A stretch of 64,000 bases of DNA, taken from the NCBI GenBank assembly GCA_029339505.1, contig JAQISU010000163.1, positions 682,001-746,000 of the forward strand. Reading direction: 5' to 3'. This stretch comes from Unio delphinus. Its lineage: Eukaryota; Mollusca; Bivalvia; Unionida; Unionidae. Each line of letters begins with the position of its first letter. Within the stretch, counting starts at the first letter, position 1. The position numbers and the translations under genes were made by a program. Under the pieces are notes generated by a model, which was not told the DNA's origin, did no database searches, and saw nothing but the letters and a program-made list of their open reading frames with translations. This document shows positions 1-14,300 of the stretch, one piece after another.

Positions 1-1687
1 CTTTCACAAAATATAGGGTAATTTAAATTATCATAAATAGAACGGGACATAAAAATATCAACTTCTGATCATGGAAAGTTGCTGTAATACTTACAAAGAA
101 ACAGACCAGAAAAACTTTATTTTGCCAAACTGTAACAATTTTACACACGACAACAAAACAGCAAGACTTAAAAATGCATCCGAATATTGATTGCATAAAT
201 TATGTACTCATTCATATCTTTTGGTTTTGATTCTATTCAAACTGACTCTGTTCTTGTCTTTATTTTTTCTGGATGGAACACTTTTAAAGTGGGCTGCAGT
301 TTTGCACAAACACTGTGTGATCATTGACATCTTTTGTTTTTTCTATTTTTTCTTTTCGGTGGTCTCCTACATCTTCCAGCCTGTCAACCCACCCCCAACA
401 TAATTCATCGCTTTCTTATGGCAATTTAAGGGCTGTCACTAATTGGTTTCTTATTGCAAAGTCTGAGGGCTGTCACTAATTGGTTTCTTATTGCAAAGTC
501 TGAGGGCTGTCACTAATTGGTTTCTTATGGCACAATTAGGAGGGTTAAACTATTGAATTAAAACCTAGAAGCTTCAGAAGCAATTTAACTTTTACTCACG
601 GCAAAACCTCTGAACACAGACTCCTAATCTTAAGTGAGCTAAACTCCAAGCCAGTATACTTGATCAATGATCCAAATCCCAAGAGCGTAGACCAAACTAT
701 CATACGGGCCAATGAACAGACAAGGAAGTAGCCATGCTAAATAATACTGATGCAGTGACAGTAAACATTATGCTCAACTGAAAATGATTTTCAAGTATGC
801 ATAGACCTTATTAGTACCATTGCACCAACTTCAGTTCCAAACCCAATGCAGCTAAAAGGATTTTTGCTATCTCTCAACTACCGGTAAACGTAGTTCTTGG
901 AATTTTTACCATTTCACTAGACAACAGTCATATTTACCACCATGAAACATACTCAAACAATCACAAGAAGTCCAATAAATGTGTCCCTTCCTGCCTTTAT
1001 TCATAGGAATCTGAATATTCCTTTATATTCTTCTGTACTTATTATTAGCATTCTTACAAGATTTATTTTCCTTTTTGTCTTTAACACGTATTGCATGCTG
1101 GACCACATTAAACAAATTATATTATGAACAGTTTGATCATACAGACACTTTGCATATAAAAATATATGCAGTTTAAACTGTCTGAGGTATTACTGTTAGT
1201 CTGGTTCCCTCATTTCAAAAATGAAACCCAGATCAAAATTAAACATTGTCAAGCCAATTATTTAGCTTTTACTGCAACAATCTTATTTCCATGGTTTTTG
1301 CTTTCATTCCATAAGTCCATATTTTAAGGATAATTTTCGTAAGACTTGTAGCATAAATATTAGGGTTGGCAGATATGTAACACTCATCACTCTGACCTTT
1401 AAATTGTACAGTACCCACAGTTTATACAAAAGGTGAACAGAATTAGGTCTGACTACAGAATTATAATGTATGATCAGGCTCATATATCTATTTATCTAAC
1501 ATAACCATTCCCAAAATCAACAAACCACAAATTTACAGAACAAAATGTGATCATTCTGTAGGAATGACAGGCCCCTTGATGAATCCATGTATCTAACTAC
1601 CAATTATTCAAATGTCATTTTCTTGTGAAACAACAAAACTATTTCAAAAATAAATTCACAGCATTCTAAAGAAATAGAAGCCAATAT
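1..1687. other. 3' flank/3' UTR of kinase gene
   Basis: AT-rich sequence downstream of the stop codon on the minus strand. Several AATAAA candidates lie on the minus strand (for example near 1063 and 996), and none can be chosen by eye. Short open frames here have no coding character. Confidence 0.4.
429..534. repeat. 37-bp tandem repeat, 3 copies
   Basis: GGCTGTCACTAATTGG recurs at 431, 468 and 505 with near-identical spacers. Confidence 0.85.
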
Positions 1688-2385
1688 TCAAAATAGCTTT
1701 GAAAAGTACGGTATGTTCCCTTCTTGGTTATCTAACGCACTGTCTTTCTCAATTGGCTTTGTTGTGTCCTTGTGCAATGGCTGGATGTCATCCACCTTTT
1801 TTGGTTTCATTTCACCATCCATCACGTTGTACTTGGACAAACCTCTCACAGAGTTGGGGATGGCAGGTGCTGGCAGAGCTGCAACAAATGGAGTTGAATC
1901 ACCAGACACTGACTGTCTCATCTTTTTACCAGTATGTTGACGTAGTTCAGCCTCATGCTTGCGTTTTTCTGGCTTTCCACTGAGGGATGTGTCTGCTTGA
2001 CGTTGTGGAATGGAGTTCTGGGCTGCTGGTTTTGTCGATACCTGGAATTGTTGGGCAGGGTGTAATCCTAGCCAAGGGCTGATAGCTCCAGCTGCTATTT
2101 CTGAAGCCTGTATAGTAGCATTAACACTCCTGTTTTTAAGGTTGGTCTCAATCTTTGGATTTTGCCTCCCAGTTTTTGTCATTGCCTGGACATCAGTACC
2201 TCCTTCAAGGACTTTATGTTCTTTTATGTTCTTTAGCATTTTATTCCGCAGTTTTTCTTTGGTCAGGTCTTTAACTCCACCATTAATTGCACTCATCTCA
2301 CCTGCATCCTGATGGTTTTCACTGGGATGGGTGACAAGCCTCCCATTCTGTGTCTGTTGACATTCTTTTTGTTTTACTTCAGAAG
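1688..2385 (-). CDS. Kinase gene, last exon (C-terminal tail)
   Basis: After TTTTTTCAG at 2386 the frame stays open for 231 codons and stops at 1688. The sequence is hydrophilic and rich in K, S, P, Q and A, with a possible nuclear localisation signal [17 protein letters not shown]. The phase (T plus CT) joins it to exon 7 across a 10.3 kb intron. Membership of this gene is inferred from phase and the lack of any nearer start. Confidence 0.6.
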
Positions 2386-5300
2386 CTGAAAAATAATAAA
2401 ACAATCATCTTACTACAGATAAACCGACAAATTAGCTGAAATGAAGTGTGCAATGTAAATATATGAAAACAAAATCATGTGCCTCCCCTCCTCCAAGAAA
2501 ATAAAGGTTAGTATTGGACACTACTGTTCAATGAAAAGTTGATTATGTGAAGTTATGTTAGTAGTGTGATTCAGAATGTGCCTGATTTCATGATCTGGAT
2601 TTTAGTCTTCTTAATTCTAAAATCAAATGTCTGGTTAATTTAATTACCTGTAGCACACAGAAAGCTCCAGTTCTGCACACATTAGGATAAGTGTGACATT
2701 TTTCAAAAGATGGTGCCAGGTGCATAGAATTGTGGACCAAAACAAAAATAAAGAATATTTTTGTTTTGTACATCTCAGCAGAAAAAAAGAAAAATCTTCT
2801 GAACATCTATACATCATGGTACAAGGATATAACTGGAGTCAACTACATCTGCCAACAAACATGGATGCCAAATTCAATTTCTCTATATATACTTCAAATG
2901 GTATTGTGCCAACAAACATGGATGCCAAATTTAATTTCTCTATATACACCTCAAATGGTATTGTGCAAACAAACATGGATGCCAAATTTAATTTCTCTAT
3001 ATATACTTCAAATGGTTTTATTCTAACATGCATACCAAATTAAATTTCTCTATATACACCTCAAATGGTATTGTGCCAACAAACATGGATGCCAAATTTA
3101 ATTTCTCTATATATACTTCAAATGGTTTTATTCTAACATGCATACCAAATTAAATTTCTCTATATACACCTCAAATGGTATTGTGCCAACAAACATGGAT
3201 GCCAAATTTAATTTCTCAATATATACTTCAAATGGTTTTATGCTAACATGCATACCAAATTAAATTTCTCTATATACACCTCAAATGGTATTGTGCCAAC
3301 AAACATGGATGCCAAATTTAATTTCTCTATATATACTTCAAATGGTTTTATTCTAACATGCATACCAAATTAAATTTCTCTATATACACCTCAAATGGTA
3401 TTGTGCCAACAAACATGGATGCCAAATTTAATTTCTCTATATATACTTCAAATGGTTTTATTCTAACATGCATACCAAATTTAATTTCTCTATATACACC
3501 TCAAATGGTATTGTGCCAACAAACATGGATGCCAAATTTAATTTCTCTATATATACTTCAAATGGTTTTATTCTAACATGCATACCAAATTAAATTTCTC
3601 TATATACACCTCAAATGGTATTGTGCCAACAAACATGGATGCCAAATTTAATTTCTCTATATATACTTCAAATGGTTTTATTCTAACATGCATACCAAAT
3701 TAAATTTCTCTATATACACCTCAAATGGTATTGTGCCAACAAACATGGATGCCAAATTTAATTTCTCTATATATACTTCAAATGGTTTTATTCTAACATG
3801 CATACCAAATTAAATTTCTCTATATACACCTCAAATGGTATTGTGCCAACAAACATGGATGCCAAATTTAATTTCTCTATATATACTTCAAATGGTTTTA
3901 TTCTAACATGCATACCAAATTAAATTTCTCTATATACACCTCAAATGGTATTGTGCCAACAAACATGGATGCCAAATTTAATTTCTCAATATATACTTCA
4001 AATGGTTTTATGCTAACATGCATACCAAATTAAATTTCTCTATATACACCTCAAATGGTATTGTGCCAACAAACATGGATGCCAAATTTAATTTCTCTAT
4101 ATATACTTCAAATGGTTTTATTCTAACATGCATACCAAATTAAATTTCTCTATATACACCTCAAATGGTATTGTGCCAACAAACATGGATGCCAAATTTA
4201 ATTTCTCTATATATACTTCAAATGGTTTTATTCTAACATGCATACCAAATTTAATTTCTCTATATACACCTCAAATGGTATTGTGCCAACAAACATGGAT
4301 GCCAAATTTAATTTCTCTATATATACTTCAAATGGTTTTATTCTAACATGCATACCAAATTAAATTTCTCTATATACACCTCAAATGGTATTGTGCCAAC
4401 AAACATGGATGCCAAATTTAATTTCTCTATATATACTTCAAATGGTTTTATTCTAACATGCATACCAAATTAAATTTCTCTATATACACCTCAAATGGTA
4501 TTGTGCCAACAAACATGGATGCCAAATTTAATTTCTCTATATATACTTCAAATGGTTTTATTCTAACATGCATACCAAATTAAATTTCTCTATATACACC
4601 TCAAATGGTATTGTGCCAACAAACATGGATGCCAAATTTAATTTCTCAATATATACTTCAAATGGTTTTATGCTAACATGCATACCAAATTAAATTTCTC
4701 TATATACACCTCAAATGGTATTGTGCCAACAAACATGGATGCCAAATTTAATTTCTCTATATATACTTCAAATGGTTTTATTCTAACATGCATACCAAAT
4801 TAAATTTCTCTATATACACCTCAAATGGTATTGTGCCAACAAACATGGATGCCAAATTTAATTTCTCTATATATACTTCAAATGGTTTTATTCTAACATG
4901 CATACCAAATTAAATTTCTCTATATACACCTCAAATGGTATTGTGCCAACAAACATGGATGCCAAATTTAATTTCTCTATATATACTTCAAATGGTTTTA
5001 TTCTAACATGCATACCAAATTAAATTTCTCTATATACACCTCAAATGGTATTGTGCCAACAAACATGGATGCCAAATTTAATTTCTCTATATATACTTCA
5101 AATGGTTTTATGCTAACATGCATACCAAATTAAATTTCTCTATATACACCTCAAATGGTATTGTGTCAACAAACATGGATGCCAAATTTAATTTCTCTAT
5201 ATATACTTCAAATGGTTTTATTCTAACATGCATACCAAATTTAATTTCTCTATATACACCTCAAATGGTTTTATTCTAACATGCATACCAAATTTAATTT

Positions 5301-8300
5301 CTCTATATATTCTTCAAATGGTTTTATTCTAACATGCATACCAAATTTAATTTCTCTATATATTCTTCAAATGGTTTTATTCTAACATGCATACCAAATT
5401 TAATTTCTCTATATATACTTCAAATGGTTTTATTCTAACATGCATACCAAATTTAATTTCTCTATATATTCTTCAAATGGTTTTATTCTAACATGCATAC
5501 CAAATTTAATTTCTCTATATATACTTCAAATGGTTTTATTCTAACATGCATACCAAATTTAATTTCTCTATATATACTTCAAATGGTTTTATTCTAACAT
5601 GCATACCAAATTTAATTTCTCTATATATACTTCAAATGGTTTTATTCTAACATGCATACCAAATTTAATTTCTCTATATACACCTCAAATGGTTTTATTC
5701 TAACATGCATACCAAATTTAATTTCTCTATATATACTTCAAATGGTTTTATTCTAACATGCATACCAAATTAAATTTCTCTATATACACCTCAAATGGTA
5801 TTGTGCCAACAAACATGCATACCAAATTTAATTTCTCTATATATACTTCAAATGGTTTTATTCTAACATGCATACCAAATTTAATTTCTCTATATATACC
5901 TCAAATGGTTTTATTCTAACATGCATACCAAATTTAATTTCTCTATATACACCTCAAATGGTTTTATTCTAACATGCATACCAAATTTAATTTCTCTATA
6001 TATACTTCAAATGGTTTTATTCTAACATGCATACCAAATTAAATTTCTCTATATACACCTCAAATGGTATTGTGCCAACAAACATGGATGCCAAATTTAA
6101 TTTCTCTATATATACTTCAAATGGTTTTATTCTAACATGCATACCAAATTAAATTTCTCTATATACACCTCAAATGGTATTGTGCCAACAAACATGGATG
6201 CCAAATTTAATTTCTCTATATATACTTCAAATGGTTTTATGCTAACATGCATACCAAATTTAATTTCTCTATATACACCTCAAATGGTATTGTGCCAACA
6301 AACATGGATGCCAAATTTAATTTCTCTATATATACTTCAAATGGTTTTATGCTAACATGCATACCAAATTTAATTTCTCTATATATTCCTCAAATGGTAT
6401 TGTGCCAACAAACATGCATACCAAAATTTAATTTCTTTATATTTACTTCAAATGGTTTTATGCTAACATGCATACCAAATTTAATTTCTCTATATACACC
6501 TCAAATGGTTTTATGCTAACATGCATACCAAATTTAATTTCTCATTATACACCTCAAATGGTTTTATGCTAACATGCATACCAAATTTAATTTTTCTATA
6601 TACACCTCAAATGGTATTGTGCCAACAAACATGGATGCCAAATTCAATTTCTCTATATACACCTCAAATGGTTTTGTGCTAACAAAGATGCATACCAAAT
6701 TTAATTTCTCTATATATACCTCAAACGGTTTTGTGCCGACAAACATGGATGCCAAATTCAATTTCTCTGTATTTACCTCCAATGGTTTTGTGCTAACAAA
6801 TATGGATGCCAAATTCAATTTCTCTATATTTACCTCAAATGGTTTTGTGCTAACAAATATGGATGCCAAATTCAATTTCTCTATATTTACCTCAAATGGT
6901 TTTGTGCTAACAAATATGGATGCCAAATTCAATTTCTCTATATTTACCTCAAATGGTTTTATGCTAACAAGGCTTTTGTACATAAAAGAATCAATGACCA
7001 AAAATGTATTTAAAAAAAAGTAAATCATTGTAACGGTCCAAAAATCTAATTAAAATTCCATGTTCAAAATTCTGTTTTATAAAAATGGAAATAATTCTAC
7101 AACTGTCTGAGAGTATAATCAGGCCATCCATATAATAATGCAAATATATATACCAATCTGTTTTTGTCGAGTTCAAGAAAACATTGCCTAAACATGGATA
7201 GTTCACAAAATTAAAAATGTGTAAGAATTGAAAACCAAGGTCACAGTTACCAGAATATATCAGGCCCCACCATGATAAAACTTCACCTGATTTCAAATAT
7301 TACTCAGCAAGTCAGACAGCTGCATTTTGTAAATATTCACAAGTCTTTAAATAACATTTTCTCAGCCAATGTGTTGAGTGAATATTCACAAGTCTTAAAT
7401 TATAACATTTTGTTAGCCAATGTGTTGAGTGAAGTTTTTCCCTGGACTGGTTCAGTGTTGGGATCCACTCAAGCTATCAAATCTCTGGTCTGACTTAGAC
7501 ATCATATTTGTGGGAAAGTGATTACAAACAGATATATTAATGGATGGCACAAAGTCAATATGCCTTCCATCCAGCAAACTCATTAGCTAAAGGTGAAATG
7601 TAGTTGTTGTTTTGGTGGAAGGGATTTTACTAATTTTAATGACAGAATACTTACCAATTGTTATTGCATTGCTTTATTGCACTGCTATATTTTCTGGTAC
7701 AAAAATTAGCCCCATCCACAGTAAATTCCATCTTACCATTATATGGAAAGTTCCAGAAGCTCAGAACTGGAAATAAGACAGATCAGTCTATCTCTCCACA
7801 TCCTTGCACAATATCCATCCTATTTCTTAAAAGAAGACTGCTTGTGGGACATCAGTGTAGTGGTGGGTTGGGTGAGTCTTGCAATAGCAATGGATAATTA
7901 TTACATCATTTATTTTACCCCCACAACCAAAACATGCATAGACGAGATTTCATCTTGGCACTGGTCTCTCCAGCTCAAAATCAGAAATATGAGGATCTGA
8001 AATGCTGGCTGTGCTTTTGGGGAATTTGAGCACAATGGAAATGCTGCTCTATAATCCCCTGAGCTTTCTTTCTCTTCAATCAGGAATAGATGAAGATTAT
8101 TCACTACTTTAGAGGGACAGTGGGAATCAATGCATTTCCTACTGCACCAATCACAACAGATTATCCACTTTTATTGCTGACCTTGGAAATGGACCATATC
8201 CTATATTGAATGATGCAACTGGCACCTCGTTCAAAAACTTGTCCTGAGATTAGCCAAGTAAAAGGGTGGAGAATCCATATGCCGTTGTACTGTAATAGCA

Positions 8301-11300
8301 GATCCCTCCTCTGAAGCAGTGTCCTGAGGAGTTTGCCCATCAAAAGGTCAAGATTTCTGTACAATTATCTTTTAGATTGGCTATCAAAAATGAGCTAAAC
8401 AATGGAGACTGTAACTTTGTCAATACCTGATGAATCATTCTGGATGGTGGAAGGAGTACAAAAATGGACAACCCCACCTCAGATAAAAGCCATCCACTGC
8501 AAAGGCCGTCTAAGTTGGGACTTGTGAAAAGGGGTGGCTGTTGTTCTGTCTCATCATGGGTCTCCCCACAATCTGTTTTGTTTGTTTTTAAGGTTTAACG
8601 CCATTTTTCAGCACATGATAGGCTATACATGGCGGCCAGTATTATTAGTGGAGGAAGAACCCAGGAAAACCCCCTTGAAAGAACCACTGACCCACGAGAA
8701 GCTACTGGCAAGCTTTCTCACATAACTACATTAGCCGAATCTTAGACTCGAACTGACGCAGACAGAGGCAAGACGGCAGTGATCCATAACGGAAAGCGCT
8801 TCAGACCACTTGGCCCCCCCCCCCCAATCTGAACAGGAACTCTACTAAAGACTGGTATAGAACTACCTTGTGTCTGCTAGACAGCATATAATCCAGAATA
8901 TTCTTCTTGCCATCAATGAAGGGCCCCGAGTGGCATAGTGGTCTAAAGCGCTCTCTATTGCAGATCATTGCCATCTCACCTCTGTCTGCGTGGGTTTGAT
9001 TCTCGGATTCGGCGAATGTGGCTATGTGAGAAAGCATGCCAGCAGCTGCTCGTGGGTCCTTGGTTCTTTCCTGGGGTTTTCCCGGGTTCTTCATCCACCA
9101 TTAATACTGGCCACCATGTCTATTGTATGCTGAAAAATGGCATTAAATCCTACAACAACTACTTGCCATCAATGTAATGAACCCAGAGGTTTAATCCCTT
9201 CAAGGGCTGTCATGTAAAGCAAGTTCTAAACTGCTACACACATATAAGTAATTATGTGTACTGCCTTGTTGCCCAAGGTATGCTACCTGTGGCATGTCGC
9301 AAAATGAATCCTTACTTGGTTGGCACACCCCTGTTGGGCTAATAAGACTGTCATCATTACAAGATTTTGTATGCAGGGTAGTTTCTCCAGGGACTACAAA
9401 CCCTGAATAAGCAGCCCATCTGACTCCATGTGATCACCCCACCCTGAATCTAATGCGTCCATGAAGAGAAATGAGTATTTATCAGGGCCATGCAAAGGAA
9501 CAATGGTTAACTGGTCTTAGTTTGCCAGACCAACTCAAGTTATGGTGAAATTTGATCCTTAAGAAATCTGAACTATATGGGGTACTCTTGTGCCATTTCC
9601 TGATTGCCTGAATGAAACAATGGAGGGGGCTTCAAATGTAGTCTACCTTGAGCAACTAGGTCCACCATGGAGTTCAGGGTCACATGTATGGATAGATATA
9701 AGTGTGCCAGCTATTATGTATGTTTAATTGGTACTGTATGCTTGGCCTTTCTCCACAACTGAGGGTAGGAATATGGGCCTACCTGAGAAATGAAATTTTT
9801 TAAACAATATATCTATTTGAATTTGAGTTCAGGACCTTGTTTTCTCCCCTTGGGAAATCTATTTTTTATTGTCATGATGTTTACTTGTATTTAAGTGAAA
9901 GGCCGGACACTGCATGCCAGTTTGTCACTTTCTGGAAGAAAACTTGTTAGCAACTTTGATGGGAAAATGACCCACACATCCTTGCCATTTTGTAGTGTTA
10001 CATGTCAGGTGACAGTTTTTATATAAGGGACTGGGTGGGCAATTAGTTATTCCTATTTTAATATCATTTTGGTGGAATCATTGTTAGTTGTGTTCAGATA
10101 AAATTTGAGAGAACTCATTATTTAAATCAATCACTGGAATTACAAAGGTGCTCACTGACCGGAATAAAACTTGGGATAATTGAGAATTCATTCAAAGACA
10201 TTCTGGATTATATAATTGTGATACAAGACTATTAGTACATTAACACATTTGGTGATTGTATATTTATCTGTTTCGTGCAGAACTCTCTGGCGGCCTAAGT
10301 AGTAAGAGTATCAACCTCTGATGTAGGAGGCTGCAGATTAGAAACCAGGTTAAGTCATACCAAAGACCAGCAGCTGCCTCTCTCAGTGCTCAGCCTTAAG
10401 AGGTTAGTGTCAGGACTGGCTGGCCTGGTATCAAGATAATATGACTGGGTGGGACATGATGTCCCATGTCATGGCATGATGCCCCAGTGCCAGACATCAC
10501 TATTAACTGCCACAGGGCAGACATTGTAGCATTATGACTAAAATTGTTATAGTTTCAAATTTGGCAAGAGGATGCCATCGCTTCTTGACTACTTTGTGCC
10601 TTTGGAAAATGAAGCCTCCCTCTTATTTTTTCTATGCAAGATGATGATATTAGTCTGACTCCCATATCAGCTCTGTTTTGAGGTCAAGGCTTGGACATCC
10701 ATGGCATCATATGGGAAGGTCAATTCAGTTCCCTGAAATGGATGTTCCCACAATTTATAGGAATTAAGAGAGAAATAAGAAAATGGGGGACGTTTATTTA
10801 ATCCCCTTCCATAGTCTGGCAGAACCAAAACCTCCTCTATGTTCTAGTACTTAAACATACTCTCTTGGTAGGAACCAAAACCTTACCCTTTCAGGCACAA
10901 ACAGGGTCAAAATGATAATCAGGGGTCCAAGGGCCCTATATTTATCCAATAAGAAACAAAACAAATATGCTTCTTCGAGATCAGTATGTTTACTTTTCAC
11001 CATGTTACTCTCAGAATATCATCTGGATTTCATTTCAATGCATGTACCAATATGCCCTTTACTCAATTGCAAGGTACAAAACATTTACCAAAATACATGT
11101 TTGTGGTGTACTTTTAGAGCAATGACAGTAGAATTTGACTAAAATTAGAATTTGAATATATTTTTGTTAGGTATAAGGATATTACAACAGAACTGAATGG
11201 CGCATCATATGTCCTGTGTCAATAATCCTCTATGGAGGCATTAGCATGACATGGGTGACTGGAAATTATTGACCAAGATGTTTCTATAACCTAATCCATT

Positions 11301-14300
11301 TTTCAAGTTAACGTATGTGGTCTTGAACTAAAATGTCTAGAAACCATCTAACAATACTGTGACCATTTATCTTCTTTCAGTTTCAGTTTGACATTTGACC
11401 TTTTGATACTAAACTCAATAGGTTTCTTTCTTACCCAAAATTTAAGTCATCCACAAACTCTGGTGGAAGGTAAATGACCAAGAACTTTTATTACTGAAAC
11501 CATTTTTCTTTCTCCAGTCACAGTAACCTTGACCTCTACCCTCTCAACCAATAATCTGCGAGTTCCTTCTTACCCCATGGGTTACATCCACAGAGTTTAC
11601 CATAAATTTTAAGTCCAACTGTAAATTGCATCGCATCAAGCACCTGCAGATCTTTGTTAGGAATAATCAGTAGAACAATCAAGACATACCCATCACATCA
11701 AGTATCTTTGTTAGGAATAATCAGTAGAACAAGCAAGACATACCCATCACATCAAGTATCTTTGTCAGGAATAATCAGTAGAACAAGCAAGACATACCCA
11801 TCACATCAAGCACCTGCAGATCTTTGTTAGGAGTATTCAGTAGAATAAGCAATATAGACCCTGATCTGCAGGTGAATTTTGTTAATCAGGATCTTTGATG
11901 TTTGCAGTTTGAATCTACTTATAAGCAAGTGTAAATGGTGGACAAAGCATGTTGTTGGTCAGAAGAGATTGGTGACAAATGAATGGTTGAATGGATGGAC
12001 AATAGCACAACACAATAAACTCTACCTTATGTTGCGCATTCAAAAACAAAAATTGAACCTCAAAATCTAGATTCTATTGTGGCATTCTAGCATCATCAAA
12101 AACAATAACTGAACCTCAAATCTAGATTCTATTGTAGCATTCTAGCATCATCAAAAACAAAAATTGAACCTCAAAATCTAGATTTTACTGTGGCATTCTA
12201 GCATCATCAAAAACAATAATTGAACCTCAAAATCTATATTTTACTGTGGGATTCTGGCATCATCAAAAACAATAATTGAACCTCAAAATCTAGATTTTAC
12301 TGTGGCATTCTGGCATCATCAAAAACAATAACTGAACCTCAAAATCTAGATTTTACTGTGGCATTCTAGCAGCATCAAAAATAGTAACAACAATTTTTTT
12401 CCCTATAAATGGTAATTAATTGCATGTTCATAGAAAATGTTTAGACTCCTAATATTTGAATACAACCTTATAGAAATTATGAAAAGTTATTGATACAGGT
12501 GTGATTTCAAATTTCGATTTATAACTAGACATGCATTTCCTACTAAATAAATTGCCGCTTTACAAGAAGTTAATGTGCTCAGGAAGGGGTCGGGGCATCT
12601 GGTTACTCTGCTCATCTCCATGTCTAGCTGTGACAATTATACAAGTGATCAAACACAAAGTTTGAATATCTATTCCAATTAAGCATGTTTAATGTCAAGT
12701 GTTTTGACCTTACATTCAATGACGGCTAGACCCTTTCCAGCTGAGAATCTCAGCTCTTGAACCCCTGACAGCATTCCAGTCAGAAGATAGCGCACTATCA
12801 CAGAACACTCCTTTGGAAACAGGTCATGTGGAGGCAAAGTCCAAACGGCAAGCTGAAACATAAAAAAACACGGTTCTAACTAAAACAAAGCATCCTAACG
12901 AAAGACTATATCATGACTGCAACAAATATTGTATACTTCAGCAACAGCCCAGGTTCCTGACTTTAATAAGAAACAAAAAATGTTTTGCATAAAATCTTAA
13001 TGCCAGCAATGACAAAGATGCCTTACTTGTATAGTGTTTATAACAGTGTTCATTTGAAACTAGTTGACCTAACACACAAGCTGACTACTTGCTCTTACAC
13101 AGGTAGGATTTGCATGCTTTTCACTTTTATTTTATCCTCTTTTTTTATTTGACACAAAGATGTATCATAATAATACAAAGCAGGTTGTTTTATTCAGAGA
13201 AACAATACAACATATGTTTCTGCAAGATGGAGATGAAACATGATGGCACATAATTAGGCTCTCACAGAAATGCATGAAGGCATAGTTGTGATTGTAGATT
13301 GACATTTTTCATCTTTGAATGTTGTAAGCAGATTTATGAGTTATCCGAACACAAGTTATGAGGCAAGCGGTGTACTGTACAATAAATATTTGTATCTTAA
13401 TCTGCTCCATGAGATAAGACTGAATTTCTTTACACAGCAGTATGTCCCAAATCATTAATCATTCACAGTAAATTATAATTATATCTAATGCATTTTACAA
13501 TTATTGGTTCCTAATGTACCAATTGCCCACAGGTACAGTAGAGTCCTCATTATCTGACATTCAGTTACCTGGACCCCCAATTTCCTATATAAATTTCAGT
13601 GGTCAACTGCCTTTCATAGCCAGCAGCTACGTGTTTCTTAAAGTTAACCAAGCAGTGGTTTCACCATAACTTCTATAATCACTGGAGAGTATCAGCGGTG
13701 TGTAAATTAGACTTCTTTCATTTGATGAGCAAGGCATGGTATATGTAAAGTATATTATGTGAATTGATATGTGCAGGAAGTGTCTTTTAATTCTCTGATC
13801 ATCAAATGTCTCTCATAAATGCCAACCATCTTTTGATCTCAATGAGTTTGAGCAACTGCTTAATCCATCAATTATCTGAAGTGTGAACACCTGTTTTCAT
13901 GTCTAATTGTACCAGCGGACCTAAAAAAAGTCTGTAATGTGTTTCCAAATCATAGATAAAATTTGGATGCCAAAAAGAGAAAATGCTAAAACTGATTAAA
14001 CCTTTTACACATGTTATGATGATAGAAGCATCAACAATAGTAGCATCTTGACAGTTTTGAGTCAAAAAACAGTAATCTTGTGTGGAAATTTGTATTTTAT
14101 TGTTTTTCTTGTTCACTAAATAGCCAAAATAAATAGAAATATCATGATAGCATAAAAATACTACTGCTAATAATACATACAAAATAATATAATGATATTA
14201 CTACTACTAGAAAATGCTATTGCAATTCAATGTATTGAACAAAATTTTACAACTGAACCTGCTTTCTGATGTCACTTGTCTGTAAAGGTTGCTTTTGCCT

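Larger units (their letters stand above)
2386..12713 (-). other. Intron 7 of kinase gene
   Basis: A 10.3 kb intron between phase-matched exons. It holds the 4.1 kb satellite, a 58-bp duplication, two SINEs, a SINE-like copy and two minisatellites; the rest (about 7.5-8.5 and 9.2-10.2 kb) shows no gene. Confidence 0.6.

Noticed and set aside
2693..7028. Many open frames of 60-154 codons on both strands
   Set aside because: All are made of the 53/57-bp satellite units in different phases; no independent coding signal.
8801..9094. Open frame across the SINE pair
   Set aside because: Spans SINE sequence and a C homopolymer; no protein-like character.
11636..12390. CRISPR-like look of repeated blocks
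   Set aside because: Units are contiguous tandem copies without unique spacers, in a eukaryotic intron.
13530..13880. Tigger/pogo-like end CAGTAGAGTCCTCATTATC
   Set aside because: The only partner (CAATTATCTGAAG near 13870) is in direct, not inverted, orientation; no TA duplication seen.
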